Assembly (NCBI RefSeq): GCF_002836415.1 | Contig: NZ_PJBP01000179.1 | Span: 62,001-126,000 of the forward strand | DNA: 64,000 bases | Source: Psychromonas sp. MB-3u-54 | GTDB lineage: Bacteria > Pseudomonadota > Gammaproteobacteria > Enterobacterales > Psychromonadaceae | Direction of reading: 5' to 3' | In this document: one piece after another, positions 36,415 to 45,888 of the stretch | Layout: each line of letters opens with the position of its first letter | How positions within the stretch are numbered: position 1 is the stretch's first letter | Translations under genes and position numbers: made by a program | Notes under the pieces: model-generated | The model's database searches: none | The model's input: only the letters and a program-made list of their open reading frames with translations | What the model was told of the DNA's origin: nothing

Positions 36415-37885
36415 TTCAACCTGGTCAAAGCACTTTATTCAGATTGCCGGCAGCAGCAACGAGGCTTTTGCATTAGCCAGTCAGCAAACACTGGATAATA
36501 TAAACAGCCTGTTTGCGCAGTGCACTAAACCTTATTCAGGTTTGGCACCGGATTTGCTAAAAGAAGCAATCTACAACTGCAATTTAGATAAGGTTGAACC
36601 GCTGCAGCAGGTTATTGAGCAAACCAATGATCTGATAGCTAAAAATTCAATCATGGTACAACACCCGCATTGTATTGCGCACCTTCATACCCCGCCGTTA
36701 ATCTCGTCGGTGGTCGCTGAATTTTATATTGCGGCATTGAATCAATCGATGGACTCTTGGGATCAGGCATCTGCCGCGACTTATCTAGAGCAGTTTATTA
36801 TCGATTGGCTGCTTAAAACCTATGCGCTGGGTGAGGCTGCTGATGGTGTTTTCACCAGCGGCGGCACGCAAAGCAATTTGATGGGTTTATTATTGGCACG
36901 GGACTGGTTTGCAGATAAACATTCCGGTCATAATATTCAGCAGGATGGTTTACCTGATTACGGTAATAAATTACGCATTATCTGTTCGAATAAAAGCCAT
37001 TTCACTATTCAAAAATCCGCATCATTAATGGGTCTTGGGGAACGTTCGGTGGTGTGCATTAAAACCAATGTTCAGGGACAGATGGATACTGACCATTTGC
37101 AGACTACTATTGAGGATCTGCTGGCGCAGGGATTATTGCCGATGGCGGTCGTTGCCACCGCAGGCACAACGGATCATGGCGCCATTGATGATTTACAGGA
37201 AATTGTGAAGATCAGCCGCCATTTCGGTCTGTGGTGCCATGTCGACGGAGCCTATGGCGGCGCATTAATGCTCAGTCAAAAACATAAATCACGTCTGCTA
37301 GGGATGGAATCAGCCGATTCCGTGAGTGTCGACTTTCATAAACTCTTCTATCAAACTATTAGTTGCGGCGCTTTATTAATTAAAGATAAAACACACTTTA
37401 AAAGTCTTCTCCATCATGCCGATTACCTTAACCGGGAAGGCGATGATCTGCCTAACCTGGTTGATAAAAGTATCGCCACCACCAAACGTTTTGATGCATT
37501 AAAAATGTTTATGACCTTAAAAGGGGTAGGTGCTAAGACCTTGGGTGAAATGTACGATAAGTTAATTGAACTCACCCAGGCGGTGGCAAAATCCGTGCAG
37601 CAGAACAGCCACTTTGAGCTCTGTTGTGAGCCTTTATTATCAACGGTTTTATTTCGCTTAAGCCCCCAATATCAGGGTGTATTAACGCTTAATGAGTTTA
37701 ATCAGTTACAGCAAAAATTACGTTTGCAATTATTAACCTGTGGCGATGCCGTGATTGCCGAAACCAAGGTTGACGGCAAACTTTATCTTAAATTTACACT
37801 CTTAAACCCCTGTTTAACATTAGACGATTTTGACGATTTGTTTGAAAAAATCGAAGCGCATGCACAACAATTAATTAATCACTAA
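36392..37885 (+). CDS. L-2,4-diaminobutyrate decarboxylase
   Basis: Decarboxylates L-2,4-diaminobutyrate to 1,3-diaminopropane. The 497-residue group II PLP decarboxylase has VFTSGGTQSNLMGLLLAR, KSHFTIQKSASLMGLG, VATAGTTDHGAIDDL, CHVDGAYGGALML and the PLP lysine K317 in SVDFHKLFYQTISCGALL. It follows the family pattern of Acinetobacter/Vibrio DABA decarboxylase. It starts 23 bases inside the aminotransferase gene, in the +1 frame. A second ATG at 36404 is possible; neither start has an ideal ribosome site, which suggests translational coupling. Confidence 0.92.
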   Translation: MTSLMQPNSTWSKHFIQIAGSSNEAFALASQQTLDNINSLFAQCTKPYSGLAPDLLKEAIYNCNLDKVEPLQQVIEQTNDLIAKNSIMVQHPHCIAHLHTPPLISSVVAEFYIAALNQSMDSWDQASAATYLEQFIIDWLLKTYALGEAADGVFTSGGTQSNLMGLLLARDWFADKHSGHNIQQDGLPDYGNKLRIICSNKSHFTIQKSASLMGLGERSVVCIKTNVQGQMDTDHLQTTIEDLLAQGLLPMAVVATAGTTDHGAIDDLQEIVKISRHFGLWCHVDGAYGGALMLSQKHKSRLLGMESADSVSVDFHKLFYQTISCGALLIKDKTHFKSLLHHADYLNREGDDLPNLVDKSIATTKRFDALKMFMTLKGVGAKTLGEMYDKLIELTQAVAKSVQQNSHFELCCEPLLSTVLFRLSPQYQGVLTLNEFNQLQQKLRLQLLTCGDAVIAETKVDGKLYLKFTLLNPCLTLDDFDDLFEKIEAHAQQLINH

Positions 37886-37959
37886 CTTAAAAAACAATAG
37901 GTTATAGCCAGAACATTCAATCAGTGGATTGGCTATTTCCTCTTAACAAGGACTTTAAA

Positions 37960-39177
37960 ATGTCAGTATTACAAATAGGCGCCGGTGGCGTTGGTTGGGT
38001 TATTGCCCATAAATGTGCCCAGAATAACGATGTATTTGGCGATATCACCTTAGCTTCCCGCACTATTTCTAAATGTGAAAAAATTATTACGTCTATTAAA
38101 GGACGTAACAACCTGAAAGACAGCACTAAAAAGATGGCAGCCGTGGCGGTTAATGCCGATGATCTTGATGCATTGGTTAAACTTATCAATGAAGTCAAAC
38201 CGGATTTACTGATTAATGCCGGCCCTCCCTGGGTGAACGTTAATATTATGGAAGCCTGTGTGTTAACTAAAACAGCTTACCTGGATACCTCGGTTGCGAC
38301 GGATTTATGCAGCCCCGGACAACAAGTCCCTGAAGCTTATGATCCGCAATGGGCCTTTGCCGAACGTTTTAAAGAAGCCGGTATTACGGGTATTTTAAGT
38401 GCGGGTTGTGATCCTGGTGTGGTCAGTATTTTTGCAAGCTATGCCCATAAAAACCTGTTTGATGAAATTGACAGTATTGATGTAATGGACGTTAATGCCG
38501 GTGATCACGGTCAAAAATTTGCCACCAACTTCGATCCGGAAACCAACCTGCTGGAAATTCAAGGTGATTCTTTTTACTTTGAAAATCAGCAGTGGAAAAG
38601 CGTTCCCTGCCACAGTCGTATGATGGAATTTGATTTCCCCGTGGTGGGTTCGCAAAAAGTGTACTCCATGGCACATGATGAAGTACGCTCTTTAGCTGAA
38701 TATATTCCTGCTAAACGTATCGAATTCTGGATGGGCTTCTCCGATACCTACCTTAGTTACTTTAATATGATGCGCGATATTGGTTTGCTAAGCCCTGAGC
38801 CTATTACCACATCCGACGGTATTACGGTTAAACCACTGCAGGTATTAAAAGCTATTTTACCCGATCCGACTTCCCTTGCATCGGGTTATACCGGTAAAAC
38901 CTGTATTGGCACCTGGATACGCGGTCAAAAAAATGGCCTGCCTAAAAGTGTCTTTATCTACAATATTTGTGACCATAAAGAATCTTATATTGAAGTTGAA
39001 CATCAAGCAATTTCCTATACAACGGGTGTGCCTGCTATCACCGCCGCCCTGCTTTATTTCCAGGGTAAATGGAATGATGTGGGTTTATACAATGTAGAAC
39101 AGCTTAACCCGGATGATTTTTTAGACCTTCTACCGCGTGTCGGCTTAACCTGGCAGGTACAAGAGTTGAAGGCTTAA
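37960..39177 (+). CDS. carboxynorspermidine dehydrogenase (saccharopine dehydrogenase-like)
   Basis: Condenses 1,3-diaminopropane with aspartate semialdehyde and reduces the imine to carboxynorspermidine using NADPH. The 405-residue protein has the Rossmann motif IGAGGVGWVIAHKCAQ at the N-terminus, LINAGPPWVNVNIMEAC, TGILSAGCDPGVVSIFASYA and FVGSQK-like blocks of the CANSDH/Lys1 family. I chose ATG 37960, preceded by AAGGA. A terminator-like stem follows (39194-39217). Third gene of the operon, 74 bp after the decarboxylase. Confidence 0.92.
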   Translation: MSVLQIGAGGVGWVIAHKCAQNNDVFGDITLASRTISKCEKIITSIKGRNNLKDSTKKMAAVAVNADDLDALVKLINEVKPDLLINAGPPWVNVNIMEACVLTKTAYLDTSVATDLCSPGQQVPEAYDPQWAFAERFKEAGITGILSAGCDPGVVSIFASYAHKNLFDEIDSIDVMDVNAGDHGQKFATNFDPETNLLEIQGDSFYFENQQWKSVPCHSRMMEFDFPVVGSQKVYSMAHDEVRSLAEYIPAKRIEFWMGFSDTYLSYFNMMRDIGLLSPEPITTSDGITVKPLQVLKAILPDPTSLASGYTGKTCIGTWIRGQKNGLPKSVFIYNICDHKESYIEVEHQAISYTTGVPAITAALLYFQGKWNDVGLYNVEQLNPDDFLDLLPRVGLTWQVQELKA

Positions 39178-39193
39178 TCTCCACCTGCTTTAA

Positions 39194-39217
39194 ACGAAGG
39201 TTTCGGCCTTCGTTTTT
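39194..39217 (+). terminator. terminator-like stem between carboxynorspermidine dehydrogenase and nspC
   Basis: ACGAAGG TTTC GGCCTTCGTTTTT, a short GC-containing stem followed by five Ts, in an 81-bp gap inside the operon. It could reduce nspC expression. Confidence 0.65.
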
Positions 39218-39258
39218 ATACTTAATTCCTACTTCCTAATCTGATAAAAGACCCCACT

Positions 39259-40389
39259 ATGCACTTGAATGAAAACCAATTAAGCACACCTTATTTTATG
39301 GTCGATGAAAAAAAACTCATTGAAAATCTTGAAAAAGCCAAACAGCTTAAACAAATTTCAGGGGCTAAATTAGTCTTAGCATTAAAGTGTTTTTCAACCT
39401 GGGGGACTTTCGATACGATCAAACCCTATTTAGACGGCACCACCAGCTCGGGCCCTTTTGAAGTACAATTAGGCCATGAGACCTTTGGCGGTGAAACCCA
39501 TGCCTACAGCGTGGGTTATTCTAAACAAGATATTGATATCGTCGCCCCTTTATCGGACAAAATCATCTTCAACTCATTAACGCAGTTAGACGCCCATTTT
39601 CAAGCAGCCAATCCCTTTGCATCCTTAGGTTTGCGCATTAATCCCGAGCGCAGTGTTGCCGGTCAAGATCTCGCCGATCCGGCGCGCCCTTACTCACGTT
39701 TAGGCGTAAAACAGGATTTACTGGATTTATCCGTGCTTGATAAAGTTGATGGTTTTATGTTTCACATGAACTGTGAAAACAAAGATGCCGATGCCTTTCT
39801 CGAAATTTTGGATTATATTTCAGAGCGCTTTGCAGAATACTTAACCCACCTTAAATGGTTAAGTTTAGGCGGCGGAATTTTCTTTACCGCTCCGGATTAC
39901 CCGATTGAAAAACTGGCCCTGGCGTTAAAAGCCTTTAGTGAAAAACACCAGCTGCAACTCTACTTAGAGCCCGGTGAAGCGATTATTACCCGCACCGCGG
40001 ATCTGGTGGTCAGCGTGATTGATATTGTTGATAATGGTAAAAAAACAGCGATCGTAGACAGTGCCACAGAAGCGCATCGTTTAGATACGTTAATCTACAA
40101 TGAACCGGCCTCTATTGGTGAGGCTTCCGCCGACGGAAAATTCCCCTATATTATAGGATCATGCTCCTGTTTAGCGGGCGATCTATTCTGTGAAACACAA
40201 TTTGAAGAAGCGCTACAGATTGGGCAAAAATTACATATTCTCGATTCTGCCGGTTATACCATGGTCAAACTAAATTGGTTTAACGGTTTGAAAATGCCCA
40301 GTATCTACTACAAGCGTATTGATGGCGAAATTGAGTTATTAAACTCCTTCGGTTATCAAGATTATAAAGACAGTTTAGGCAAAAGCTAA
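39259..40389 (+). CDS. nspC: carboxynorspermidine decarboxylase
   Basis: Final step of the pathway: PLP-dependent decarboxylation of carboxynorspermidine to norspermidine (also carboxyspermidine to spermidine). The 376-residue fold type III enzyme starts [22 protein letters not shown], has the PLP lysine K43 in [48 protein letters not shown] and the catalytic Cys region [12 protein letters not shown]. It matches NspC of Vibrio. Norspermidine feeds biofilm signalling in Vibrio through NspS-MbaA; no such genes are seen in this window. Confidence 0.95.
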   Translation: MHLNENQLSTPYFMVDEKKLIENLEKAKQLKQISGAKLVLALKCFSTWGTFDTIKPYLDGTTSSGPFEVQLGHETFGGETHAYSVGYSKQDIDIVAPLSDKIIFNSLTQLDAHFQAANPFASLGLRINPERSVAGQDLADPARPYSRLGVKQDLLDLSVLDKVDGFMFHMNCENKDADAFLEILDYISERFAEYLTHLKWLSLGGGIFFTAPDYPIEKLALALKAFSEKHQLQLYLEPGEAIITRTADLVVSVIDIVDNGKKTAIVDSATEAHRLDTLIYNEPASIGEASADGKFPYIIGSCSCLAGDLFCETQFEEALQIGQKLHILDSAGYTMVKLNWFNGLKMPSIYYKRIDGEIELLNSFGYQDYKDSLGKS

Positions 40390-40824
40390 ACAAAGGAATT
40401 AACTGGCATACCTTAGGGTTAAGTAATACTTAGGGTTAGGTAATACTTACCCTAAAAAATCTTCGCAAATAAACCCGACTCTCATTTCCTCCCCCCTTCA
40501 ATAACAAGGGGCGTCGATAATTATATTGTGCACGCGGACTTTATCGCAGCCCTCTGTGGTAGTCCCTTAAAAGTGCTGTTCAGGCTTAAAAGCAACAGGC
40601 CGAGCCTGAAGGCCCGGTTCCGATCGTGTGTGCAAACTTTATCATTTGGAACTTTATCATTTGGAACCACGCCTTCAGGCGGGGCTATGTTTTGTAAAAA
40701 ACATCCTATCAAAAATGATCATGCCAAAGGAACGGGTCTTTCTAAGCAGGTGAAAAATTCATCACGCACACTTCATTATAAAAATGAATAAGTCTGAAAG
40801 CACTGCTTGATTATGTATTACCCT
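40390..40824. other. gap with direct and inverted short repeats
   Basis: Contains two near-copies of TTAGGGTTAAGTAATACTT (40413-40450), a hairpin CCCCTT / AAGGGG (40494-40512), a 15-bp direct duplication AACTTTATCATTTGG (40637-40666) and two palindromes GCCTGAAGGC and GCCTTCAGGC flanking it. This pattern resembles the end of an IS200/IS605-type or similar small element but no transposase is present. An 87-codon frame at 40528 is not a convincing gene. Confidence 0.5.
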
Positions 40825-41466
40825 TTAATTTAACCAGGCGAACTTAATATCAGAAAAAGGCTGTTTAATTCTTTTTGCAACCACCACGAAACGTAATTCA
40901 CTGTTAAGCAGACTGCTTTCAAAGGGATAACAGGTGATCAGGGTCAGTATCTCCTGTTCGCTCACCTTCAATACTGATAGCTCTTTTTCATTCACTATCT
41001 TTGTCGCTATCACTCGATAATTAAATTGTAAATTTGGATAGGTGTTCACCGTTAACAAGCTGTTTAAGTGCACCTCTTTAAGCTGCTTAAAGTGCGTATC
41101 ATTATGCGCGACAACCACACTGTTACCCACCTTTCCAAAGCCGCTACTTGACACCATCCAGGCAGGTGCAAGGGTCAAATGACTAATACTTGTACCTGCG
41201 ACCACCATTAAAGGGCCTTGTCCGGCAATGGTTAACTGGGCAATAGGCACACTGTCTGCCCATGGCCAGGGTTTATGTCTTTCTCCATCTTCCAGATGAG
41301 ACACCCAAGCAAGACTCAGTAAGCGCTGCGCAACAATCGCTTTAGCCTCTCGGTAAATACCCTGCGCACAAAAACAAATGGCAATCAGGGTAATTATCAA
41401 CAGTACTTTATGGTAAAGACTTAATCGCCAGTTGCTGTTTTTTTTATTGGCTTTTAATAATGCCAT
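40825..41466 (-). CDS. class GN (marine proteobacterial) sortase
   Basis: Cysteine transpeptidase anchored in the inner membrane. The 213-residue protein has one N-terminal TM (about 20-35), the class-GN hallmark KPWPWAD (65-71) followed by VPIAQL, and the sortase triad H121 (in VVVAHNDTHF), C179 (in LITCYPF) and R192 (in ELRFVVV). Length is typical for TIGR03784. Its partners are the other genes of this locus: a tiny substrate-like protein, the OmpA-like protein and the divergent regulators. ATG 41466 has GGGAG. Confidence 0.92.
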   Translation of the reverse strand: MALLKANKKNSNWRLSLYHKVLLIITLIAICFCAQGIYREAKAIVAQRLLSLAWVSHLEDGERHKPWPWADSVPIAQLTIAGQGPLMVVAGTSISHLTLAPAWMVSSSGFGKVGNSVVVAHNDTHFKQLKEVHLNSLLTVNTYPNLQFNYRVIATKIVNEKELSVLKVSEQEILTLITCYPFESSLLNSELRFVVVAKRIKQPFSDIKFAWLN

Positions 41467-41476
41467 TTTCTACTCC

Positions 41477-41878
41477 CTACCGGTAGTTAGCTGTTTTAAC
41501 AGGAATAAAATGACGTTCAACAATCCAAAATATCGCAACCGAAAACAGTATCCAAAATCCTATTTTTTGGTACAAATCACTGGCCATGGCGGCTTGCGGA
41601 AAGGTCATTTTTTTTCCCCGCGGCAGCCCCGGTTGATCAACACTGCTTGGCAACATTGGACTAAATGTTTGTTGCTCAAAGGCAAGCAACCCGCGGTATT
41701 GGCTGACTACCTGCTGATCGCCTCCTAACCGGGTTGTTTCTTTTTTTTTCAGTTGTGCAGGCAGTTGATTGGCCGATAAATAACTCAACAGTAATACCGT
41801 CAAGAGCAATAAAAGCATGCTAAAACACAGCTTAGTAAACTTTTTATTGACTCTATTGAGTCGTTTACGGTGCGCCAT
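41477..41878 (-). CDS. 133-residue putative sortase substrate lacking VIT/VWA domains
   Basis: Sits exactly where the large marine sortase target gene is expected, between the OmpA-like gene (26-bp gap) and the sortase (10 bp). It has a basic N-terminus, a TM segment (about 17-36), about 55 polar residues, then F93-P-Q-A-A97, a second hydrophobic segment (106-120) and a basic tail (R122, H123, K128, R133). The tail resembles the PQTA-type sorting signal of TIGR03788 proteins, but no VIT or VWA domain is present. AAGGGA precedes the ATG. It may be an internally deleted target or a distinct minimal substrate. I recognise no family. Confidence 0.7.
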   Translation of the reverse strand: MAHRKRLNRVNKKFTKLCFSMLLLLLTVLLLSYLSANQLPAQLKKKETTRLGGDQQVVSQYRGLLAFEQQTFSPMLPSSVDQPGLPRGKKMTFPQAAMASDLYQKIGFWILFSVAIFWIVERHFIPVKTANYR

Positions 41879-41904
41879 AAAATATCCCTTTTTTCTGATT
41901 TATA

Positions 41905-42756
41905 TTAAAACCAAATGGCTGCGGATTTCATCGTAAGCAGCGGGTTTTGTTTTAGCGAAAACCCCGTTGCTGCCATAACGGACTGCGCAGCTATCGACTT
42001 CTGCAATGGCTCCATTTTTTGCGCGTGCTCGCCGCTGGCATTTATTTGTCCGTTTAAGTGCCTGGCTAACGCCGCTATTTCTGCTTGATAGTGATGAATT
42101 TCAACACGGCGATCCAGGCCGCGGCTTGGCGACAATTTCACCGGGGAGCTCTCGCCGAGGGAAAGAACAGATATCATCCATTGTTCCACGCCCTTATCCA
42201 GCATAAAATCGGCAACAGCTTGGGCGCGTTGTTTAGCAAGTTTAAGGTTAAATTCCGCACTGCCGCTGCTATCCGCATGGCCCACTATTTGCCAGACCCT
42301 CTGTGTACCCTTTGCGGCCCTTTTTATCCGTTTCGCCGTTGCGCTTAATGCGGCGATGTAAGCAGGCTTTATTTGAGCTGATCCTAAGGTAAATAAAATG
42401 CTCTCCTCGCCCTGCAGCGGCTTATTATTCACCTGTTCATGATTCACCATCTCAACAATCACCGTCTCATTATCCACCAGCTCAACAAGCACTTCTTTGG
42501 CAATAGGGTTGAATGGCGCAGATATGGCAGGCTCCTTTTGGAAAATAAGCTTGGACGACACGGCAAGTTCCTCGGCGTCGGTTAAGGAAACTGGATTGAT
42601 AAGAACAGGCTTATTCGTCCGGTAAGTGGGATTTTGCTCTGCCAGATTGCCTTTATTAAAATGATCCTGTAAGGCAATGACTCCACCCGTGATGACGGAT
42701 AGAATCACAATGCTGATCGCTGATTTTTGTGAAATTGATTTACTGTTACTGTTCAT
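41905..42756 (-). CDS. sortase-system OmpA-like protein (PdsO type)
   Basis: A 283-residue protein with a single N-terminal TM (about 13-30), a linker, and a C-terminal OmpA/MotB peptidoglycan-binding domain (about 120-225) showing ILFTLGSAQIKPAYIAALSATAKRI, the motif VGHADSSGSAEFNLKLAKQRAQAVADFML and DRRVEIHH. It lacks a beta barrel. The context, first gene of the leftward sortase operon, matches the TIGR03789 OmpA-like protein of dedicated sortase systems. It probably links the system to the cell wall. Confidence 0.8.
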   Translation of the reverse strand: MNSNSKSISQKSAISIVILSVITGGVIALQDHFNKGNLAEQNPTYRTNKPVLINPVSLTDAEELAVSSKLIFQKEPAISAPFNPIAKEVLVELVDNETVIVEMVNHEQVNNKPLQGEESILFTLGSAQIKPAYIAALSATAKRIKRAAKGTQRVWQIVGHADSSGSAEFNLKLAKQRAQAVADFMLDKGVEQWMISVLSLGESSPVKLSPSRGLDRRVEIHHYQAEIAALARHLNGQINASGEHAQKMEPLQKSIAAQSVMAATGFSLKQNPLLTMKSAAIWF

Positions 42757-42965
42757 GCTCTTGTTCCTCTGATTGGTCCAACTTTATTAACCATCTCTTT
42801 TTCGATGTGCTTATTTAAACAAAACCTTATGTCCTTTTAGGGTTCAAAAAAGGGCAAAACGCTGATCAATGATGTTCAAAAAATGGCAATCGCTGTCCCG
42901 CCCTTTTGCCTGAGAATTTTTCCTATATACTGAGTTTTCCTTAAGCACATGACCAAGATAAAAAT
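42757..42965. promoter_or_regulatory. divergent intergenic region of the sortase system
   Basis: 209 bp between the leftward sortase operon and the rightward regulator genes. The response regulator likely binds here. No operator repeat is certain by eye; TTCAAAAAA(T)GGCAA occurs twice (near 42846 and 42874) and is the best candidate. Confidence 0.4.
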
Positions 42966-43667
42966 ATGAAACGCATTGCTATTGTCGAAGATGAAAAATC
43001 AATCAGAGAAAATTATGCAGATTTAATGAATAAACAAGGTTATCAGGTGGAGACTTATGCGAATCGACTGACCGCCATTGCCGCGTTTGAAATTCGTTTA
43101 CCTGATTTAGCCATTATTGATATTGGGTTAGGCCATGAATATGAAGGCGGATTTATGCTTTGTCAGGCATTGCGCAAGCTTTCACAAACTGTCCCTATTA
43201 TTTTTTTAACCGCGCGAGATAATGATTTTGATACTATTTCGGGTTTGCGCATGGGAGCCGATGATTATTTAAGCAAGGATATTGGACTTGAACATTTAAT
43301 GGTGCGGATCAGTGCGCTGTTTCGGCGCATTGATTTACAGCAAACACCAACGGATCAGAAAAGCATCTTAAAACGTGGTTTATTAACGATTGATAACGAT
43401 AAGATGCAGATTTGCTGGGCGGCACAAAGTCTCGATTTTACGGTCACTGAATTTTGGATTGTCCATGCTTTGGCCAATCGGGCAGGCACAGTGCGTAACA
43501 GGCAACAATTAATGCAGGATGCAAGAATGGTTGTTGACGACAATACAATCACCTCTCATATCAAGCGAATCCGAAAAAAATTCCTGTCCCTAGATGCCAA
43601 TTTTAATGAGATCACTGCCCTCTACGGCATAGGTTATCGTTGGGATATTTCAGATAAAATATCATGA
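42966..43667 (+). CDS. sortase-system response regulator (PdsR type)
   Basis: A 233-residue OmpR-family regulator: acidic pocket EDE (8-10), phospho-acceptor Asp52 in LAIIDIGLG, TAR with DDYLSKD around the conserved Lys, and a C-terminal winged helix (about 130-228) with DNTITSHIKRIRKKFL and YGIGYRW. The slightly unusual DIGLGHEYEGGF after the phospho-site matches the dedicated sortase system regulator (TIGR03787). Its stop overlaps the kinase start by four bases (ATGA). Divergent from the sortase operon it presumably controls. Confidence 0.88.
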   Translation: MKRIAIVEDEKSIRENYADLMNKQGYQVETYANRLTAIAAFEIRLPDLAIIDIGLGHEYEGGFMLCQALRKLSQTVPIIFLTARDNDFDTISGLRMGADDYLSKDIGLEHLMVRISALFRRIDLQQTPTDQKSILKRGLLTIDNDKMQICWAAQSLDFTVTEFWIVHALANRAGTVRNRQQLMQDARMVVDDNTITSHIKRIRKKFLSLDANFNEITALYGIGYRWDISDKIS

Positions 43668-45802
43668 AAAAATTCACCCTCGGATTACGCACAAAAATCA
43701 TCCTGTTATCCAGCTCATTGTTGATATTACCCTGGCTTGGTTCTCGATATTTGCAGGAGATGGAAAATTTCCTGCGTCAGGGGCAGGAGCAGACCCTGCT
43801 CGGTACAACACAAGCAGTCGCGACCGCACTCCATGAGCGCCCCGAGCTGTTTAATGAACAAGCCAGTTTTTTGAATGACCTTGATGCCGGTAAAGATTTA
43901 TATGCCTATCAGCTTGGGCAAGCAATTAATATTGATGGTTTATTAAATGACTGGCAGGAAAATCAGCAGCAGAGTCTTTTTTACGGGCAAAAACAAGTGC
44001 GTTTCCAGACAGATAAAAACACTGAAAACCCCATTTCCTTTACTCATCAGCTCGGTAAACGTAATGGCTATTTATACGCATATTTTCAAGTGACTGATAA
44101 AAAACCCGTTTTTAGAGAAATTAATGCGCCTGAATTAGATAAAAACGATCATCTGATTATTGCACTGTCCAATCCTCAAGGTGTGCTGCAGCGTTATATT
44201 GTATCGGTGTCTAAAAGTGGCTGGTTTAACCCTTATGTTATGCCTGCCTTAAGGGCTGCATCACAACGCGAAAAACGCATTCAGGGATTTTGGAAATCAA
44301 CCACTTCCGGTTACACCATCGAGTTGCGTTTACCGCTGGAAATGCTTGGCAATAAATTAGGCTTTGCATTGCACAGCGTATCTGATCCAAAAACACACCG
44401 GGTAGAGAGCATTATATCAACATCAAATACTCAAAATTTAGCAGAGCTTGGCACAGTATTAGTCCCTTCATCGGAAATCAAGCGTATTCTAAAAGGGATG
44501 AGCCATACAAAATCAAGAATCTGGGTGGTCGATCGTCATCAACGGGTGATCGCTAAAAGCGGCGATATTCTGCAAGCCGATGGTGTTTGGGCATCTGACC
44601 TGCCAACACAAAAAACAACCGACGCTAAGCTGCTTGATCCGCTCTACGATCTTATTTTATCACCTCCTCCTACTACCTTCATTGACGACTTAAAAGATGC
44701 AACGCGTTTAAACAGCGATTTTATTGAACAGGCATTAGCCGGCCGATTACAATCAAGCTGGCGAATGAGTGAAGACAATAAAGCCATGATTTTATCAGCC
44801 GCTCATCCTATTATGGTCGGTAGCCAAGTGATGGGAATAGTGGTTGCCGAAGAGACCACTAACGGTATTCTGGTATTGCGCAATAACACCTTCAAAAAAC
44901 TGTTTAATGTGCTGCTTGGTATTATCCTTATTGGTACCTTATTACTGTTTCTATTTGCCTCTAATATCGCGCGCCGTATTCGAAAATTACGCAATCAGGC
45001 AGATAATGCCATTGATTCACAGGGGCGTATTTCAGCGCCTTTTTCGCCTTCCTGTTCAACGGACGAAATTGGCGACTTGTCTCGCAGTTTGTCAGAGATG
45101 GTTAATCGTCTTGAACAATACCACCTCTATTTAGAGCAGCTTGCAGCGCATTTATCCCATGAGTTACGTACGCCTGTAGCCGTCGTGCGTTCCTCATTAG
45201 AAAATTTAGCGTTATTACCACAAAATGAGAATAACAAAAAATATATCCAGCGCTCACAACAGGGTATTAACCGCCTTAATCGCATTTTAACCAGTATGAG
45301 TGAAGCAACACGCATTGAACAAAGTCTGCAGCACAGTGAAAAACAGCCGATTATATTGAATGATCTGGTCAATGGCTGTGTTCAGGGTTATCAAATGACC
45401 TACCCGGCCTTTCGCTTCCAATTATCACTGCCTCAGCAAGCATTACCGGTTTTTGCTGATCCTGATTTTATAGTGCAGCTATTTGATAAATTGACGGCTA
45501 ATGCGATGGAATTTAGTGAGACAAAAAATGCGATTGAAATAACACTCAAAATAGAGGGAGGCTTGGCTTTATTGCTGGTCAGTAACACAGGGCCACTATT
45601 ACCGGGAAAGATGACGGGTCAACTATTGAACTCCATGGTTTCAGTACGCGCTCAAAAATCGCAGGATAAAACCCATCTGGGGTTAGGATTATTTATCGCA
45701 AAAATGATTGCTGAATTCCACCAGGGGGAAATAATAATCGAAAATAGGCAGGATAGTTCGGGTGTTGATGTTTTACTCAGTTTACCCCTTGCGGGGCTAT
45801 AA
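43664..45802 (+). CDS. sortase-system histidine kinase with CBM9-like sensor (PdsS type)
   Basis: A 712-residue kinase. TM1 is about 10-27; the large extracytoplasmic region contains a CBM9/DOMON-like domain (about 85-265) with INIDGLLNDWQ, FAYFQVTD-like strands and GYTIELRLPLEML. TM2 is about 415-435; then HAMP, phospho-acceptor His499 in LSHELRTPVAVVRSS, and an ATPase domain with G box HLGLGLFIAKM. The N-box reads KLTANAMEFS. The architecture matches TIGR03785 of dedicated sortase systems. The input domain suggests carbohydrate or envelope sensing, an inference. Confidence 0.88.
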   Translation: MKKFTLGLRTKIILLSSSLLILPWLGSRYLQEMENFLRQGQEQTLLGTTQAVATALHERPELFNEQASFLNDLDAGKDLYAYQLGQAINIDGLLNDWQENQQQSLFYGQKQVRFQTDKNTENPISFTHQLGKRNGYLYAYFQVTDKKPVFREINAPELDKNDHLIIALSNPQGVLQRYIVSVSKSGWFNPYVMPALRAASQREKRIQGFWKSTTSGYTIELRLPLEMLGNKLGFALHSVSDPKTHRVESIISTSNTQNLAELGTVLVPSSEIKRILKGMSHTKSRIWVVDRHQRVIAKSGDILQADGVWASDLPTQKTTDAKLLDPLYDLILSPPPTTFIDDLKDATRLNSDFIEQALAGRLQSSWRMSEDNKAMILSAAHPIMVGSQVMGIVVAEETTNGILVLRNNTFKKLFNVLLGIILIGTLLLFLFASNIARRIRKLRNQADNAIDSQGRISAPFSPSCSTDEIGDLSRSLSEMVNRLEQYHLYLEQLAAHLSHELRTPVAVVRSSLENLALLPQNENNKKYIQRSQQGINRLNRILTSMSEATRIEQSLQHSEKQPIILNDLVNGCVQGYQMTYPAFRFQLSLPQQALPVFADPDFIVQLFDKLTANAMEFSETKNAIEITLKIEGGLALLLVSNTGPLLPGKMTGQLLNSMVSVRAQKSQDKTHLGLGLFIAKMIAEFHQGEIIIENRQDSSGVDVLLSLPLAGL

Positions 45803-45888
45803 TGCGGACTGAGCACCCGGCGCAATCATAACTATTTTACGCAAGTAAGGGCAACGAAAAGAAGCAGTCGTGATTCAATCGATAAGGG

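Noticed and set aside
40528-40791. 87-codon plus-strand frame and its 63-codon antisense partner
   Set aside because: Composed of palindromes and a direct duplication; no ribosome site or family likeness.
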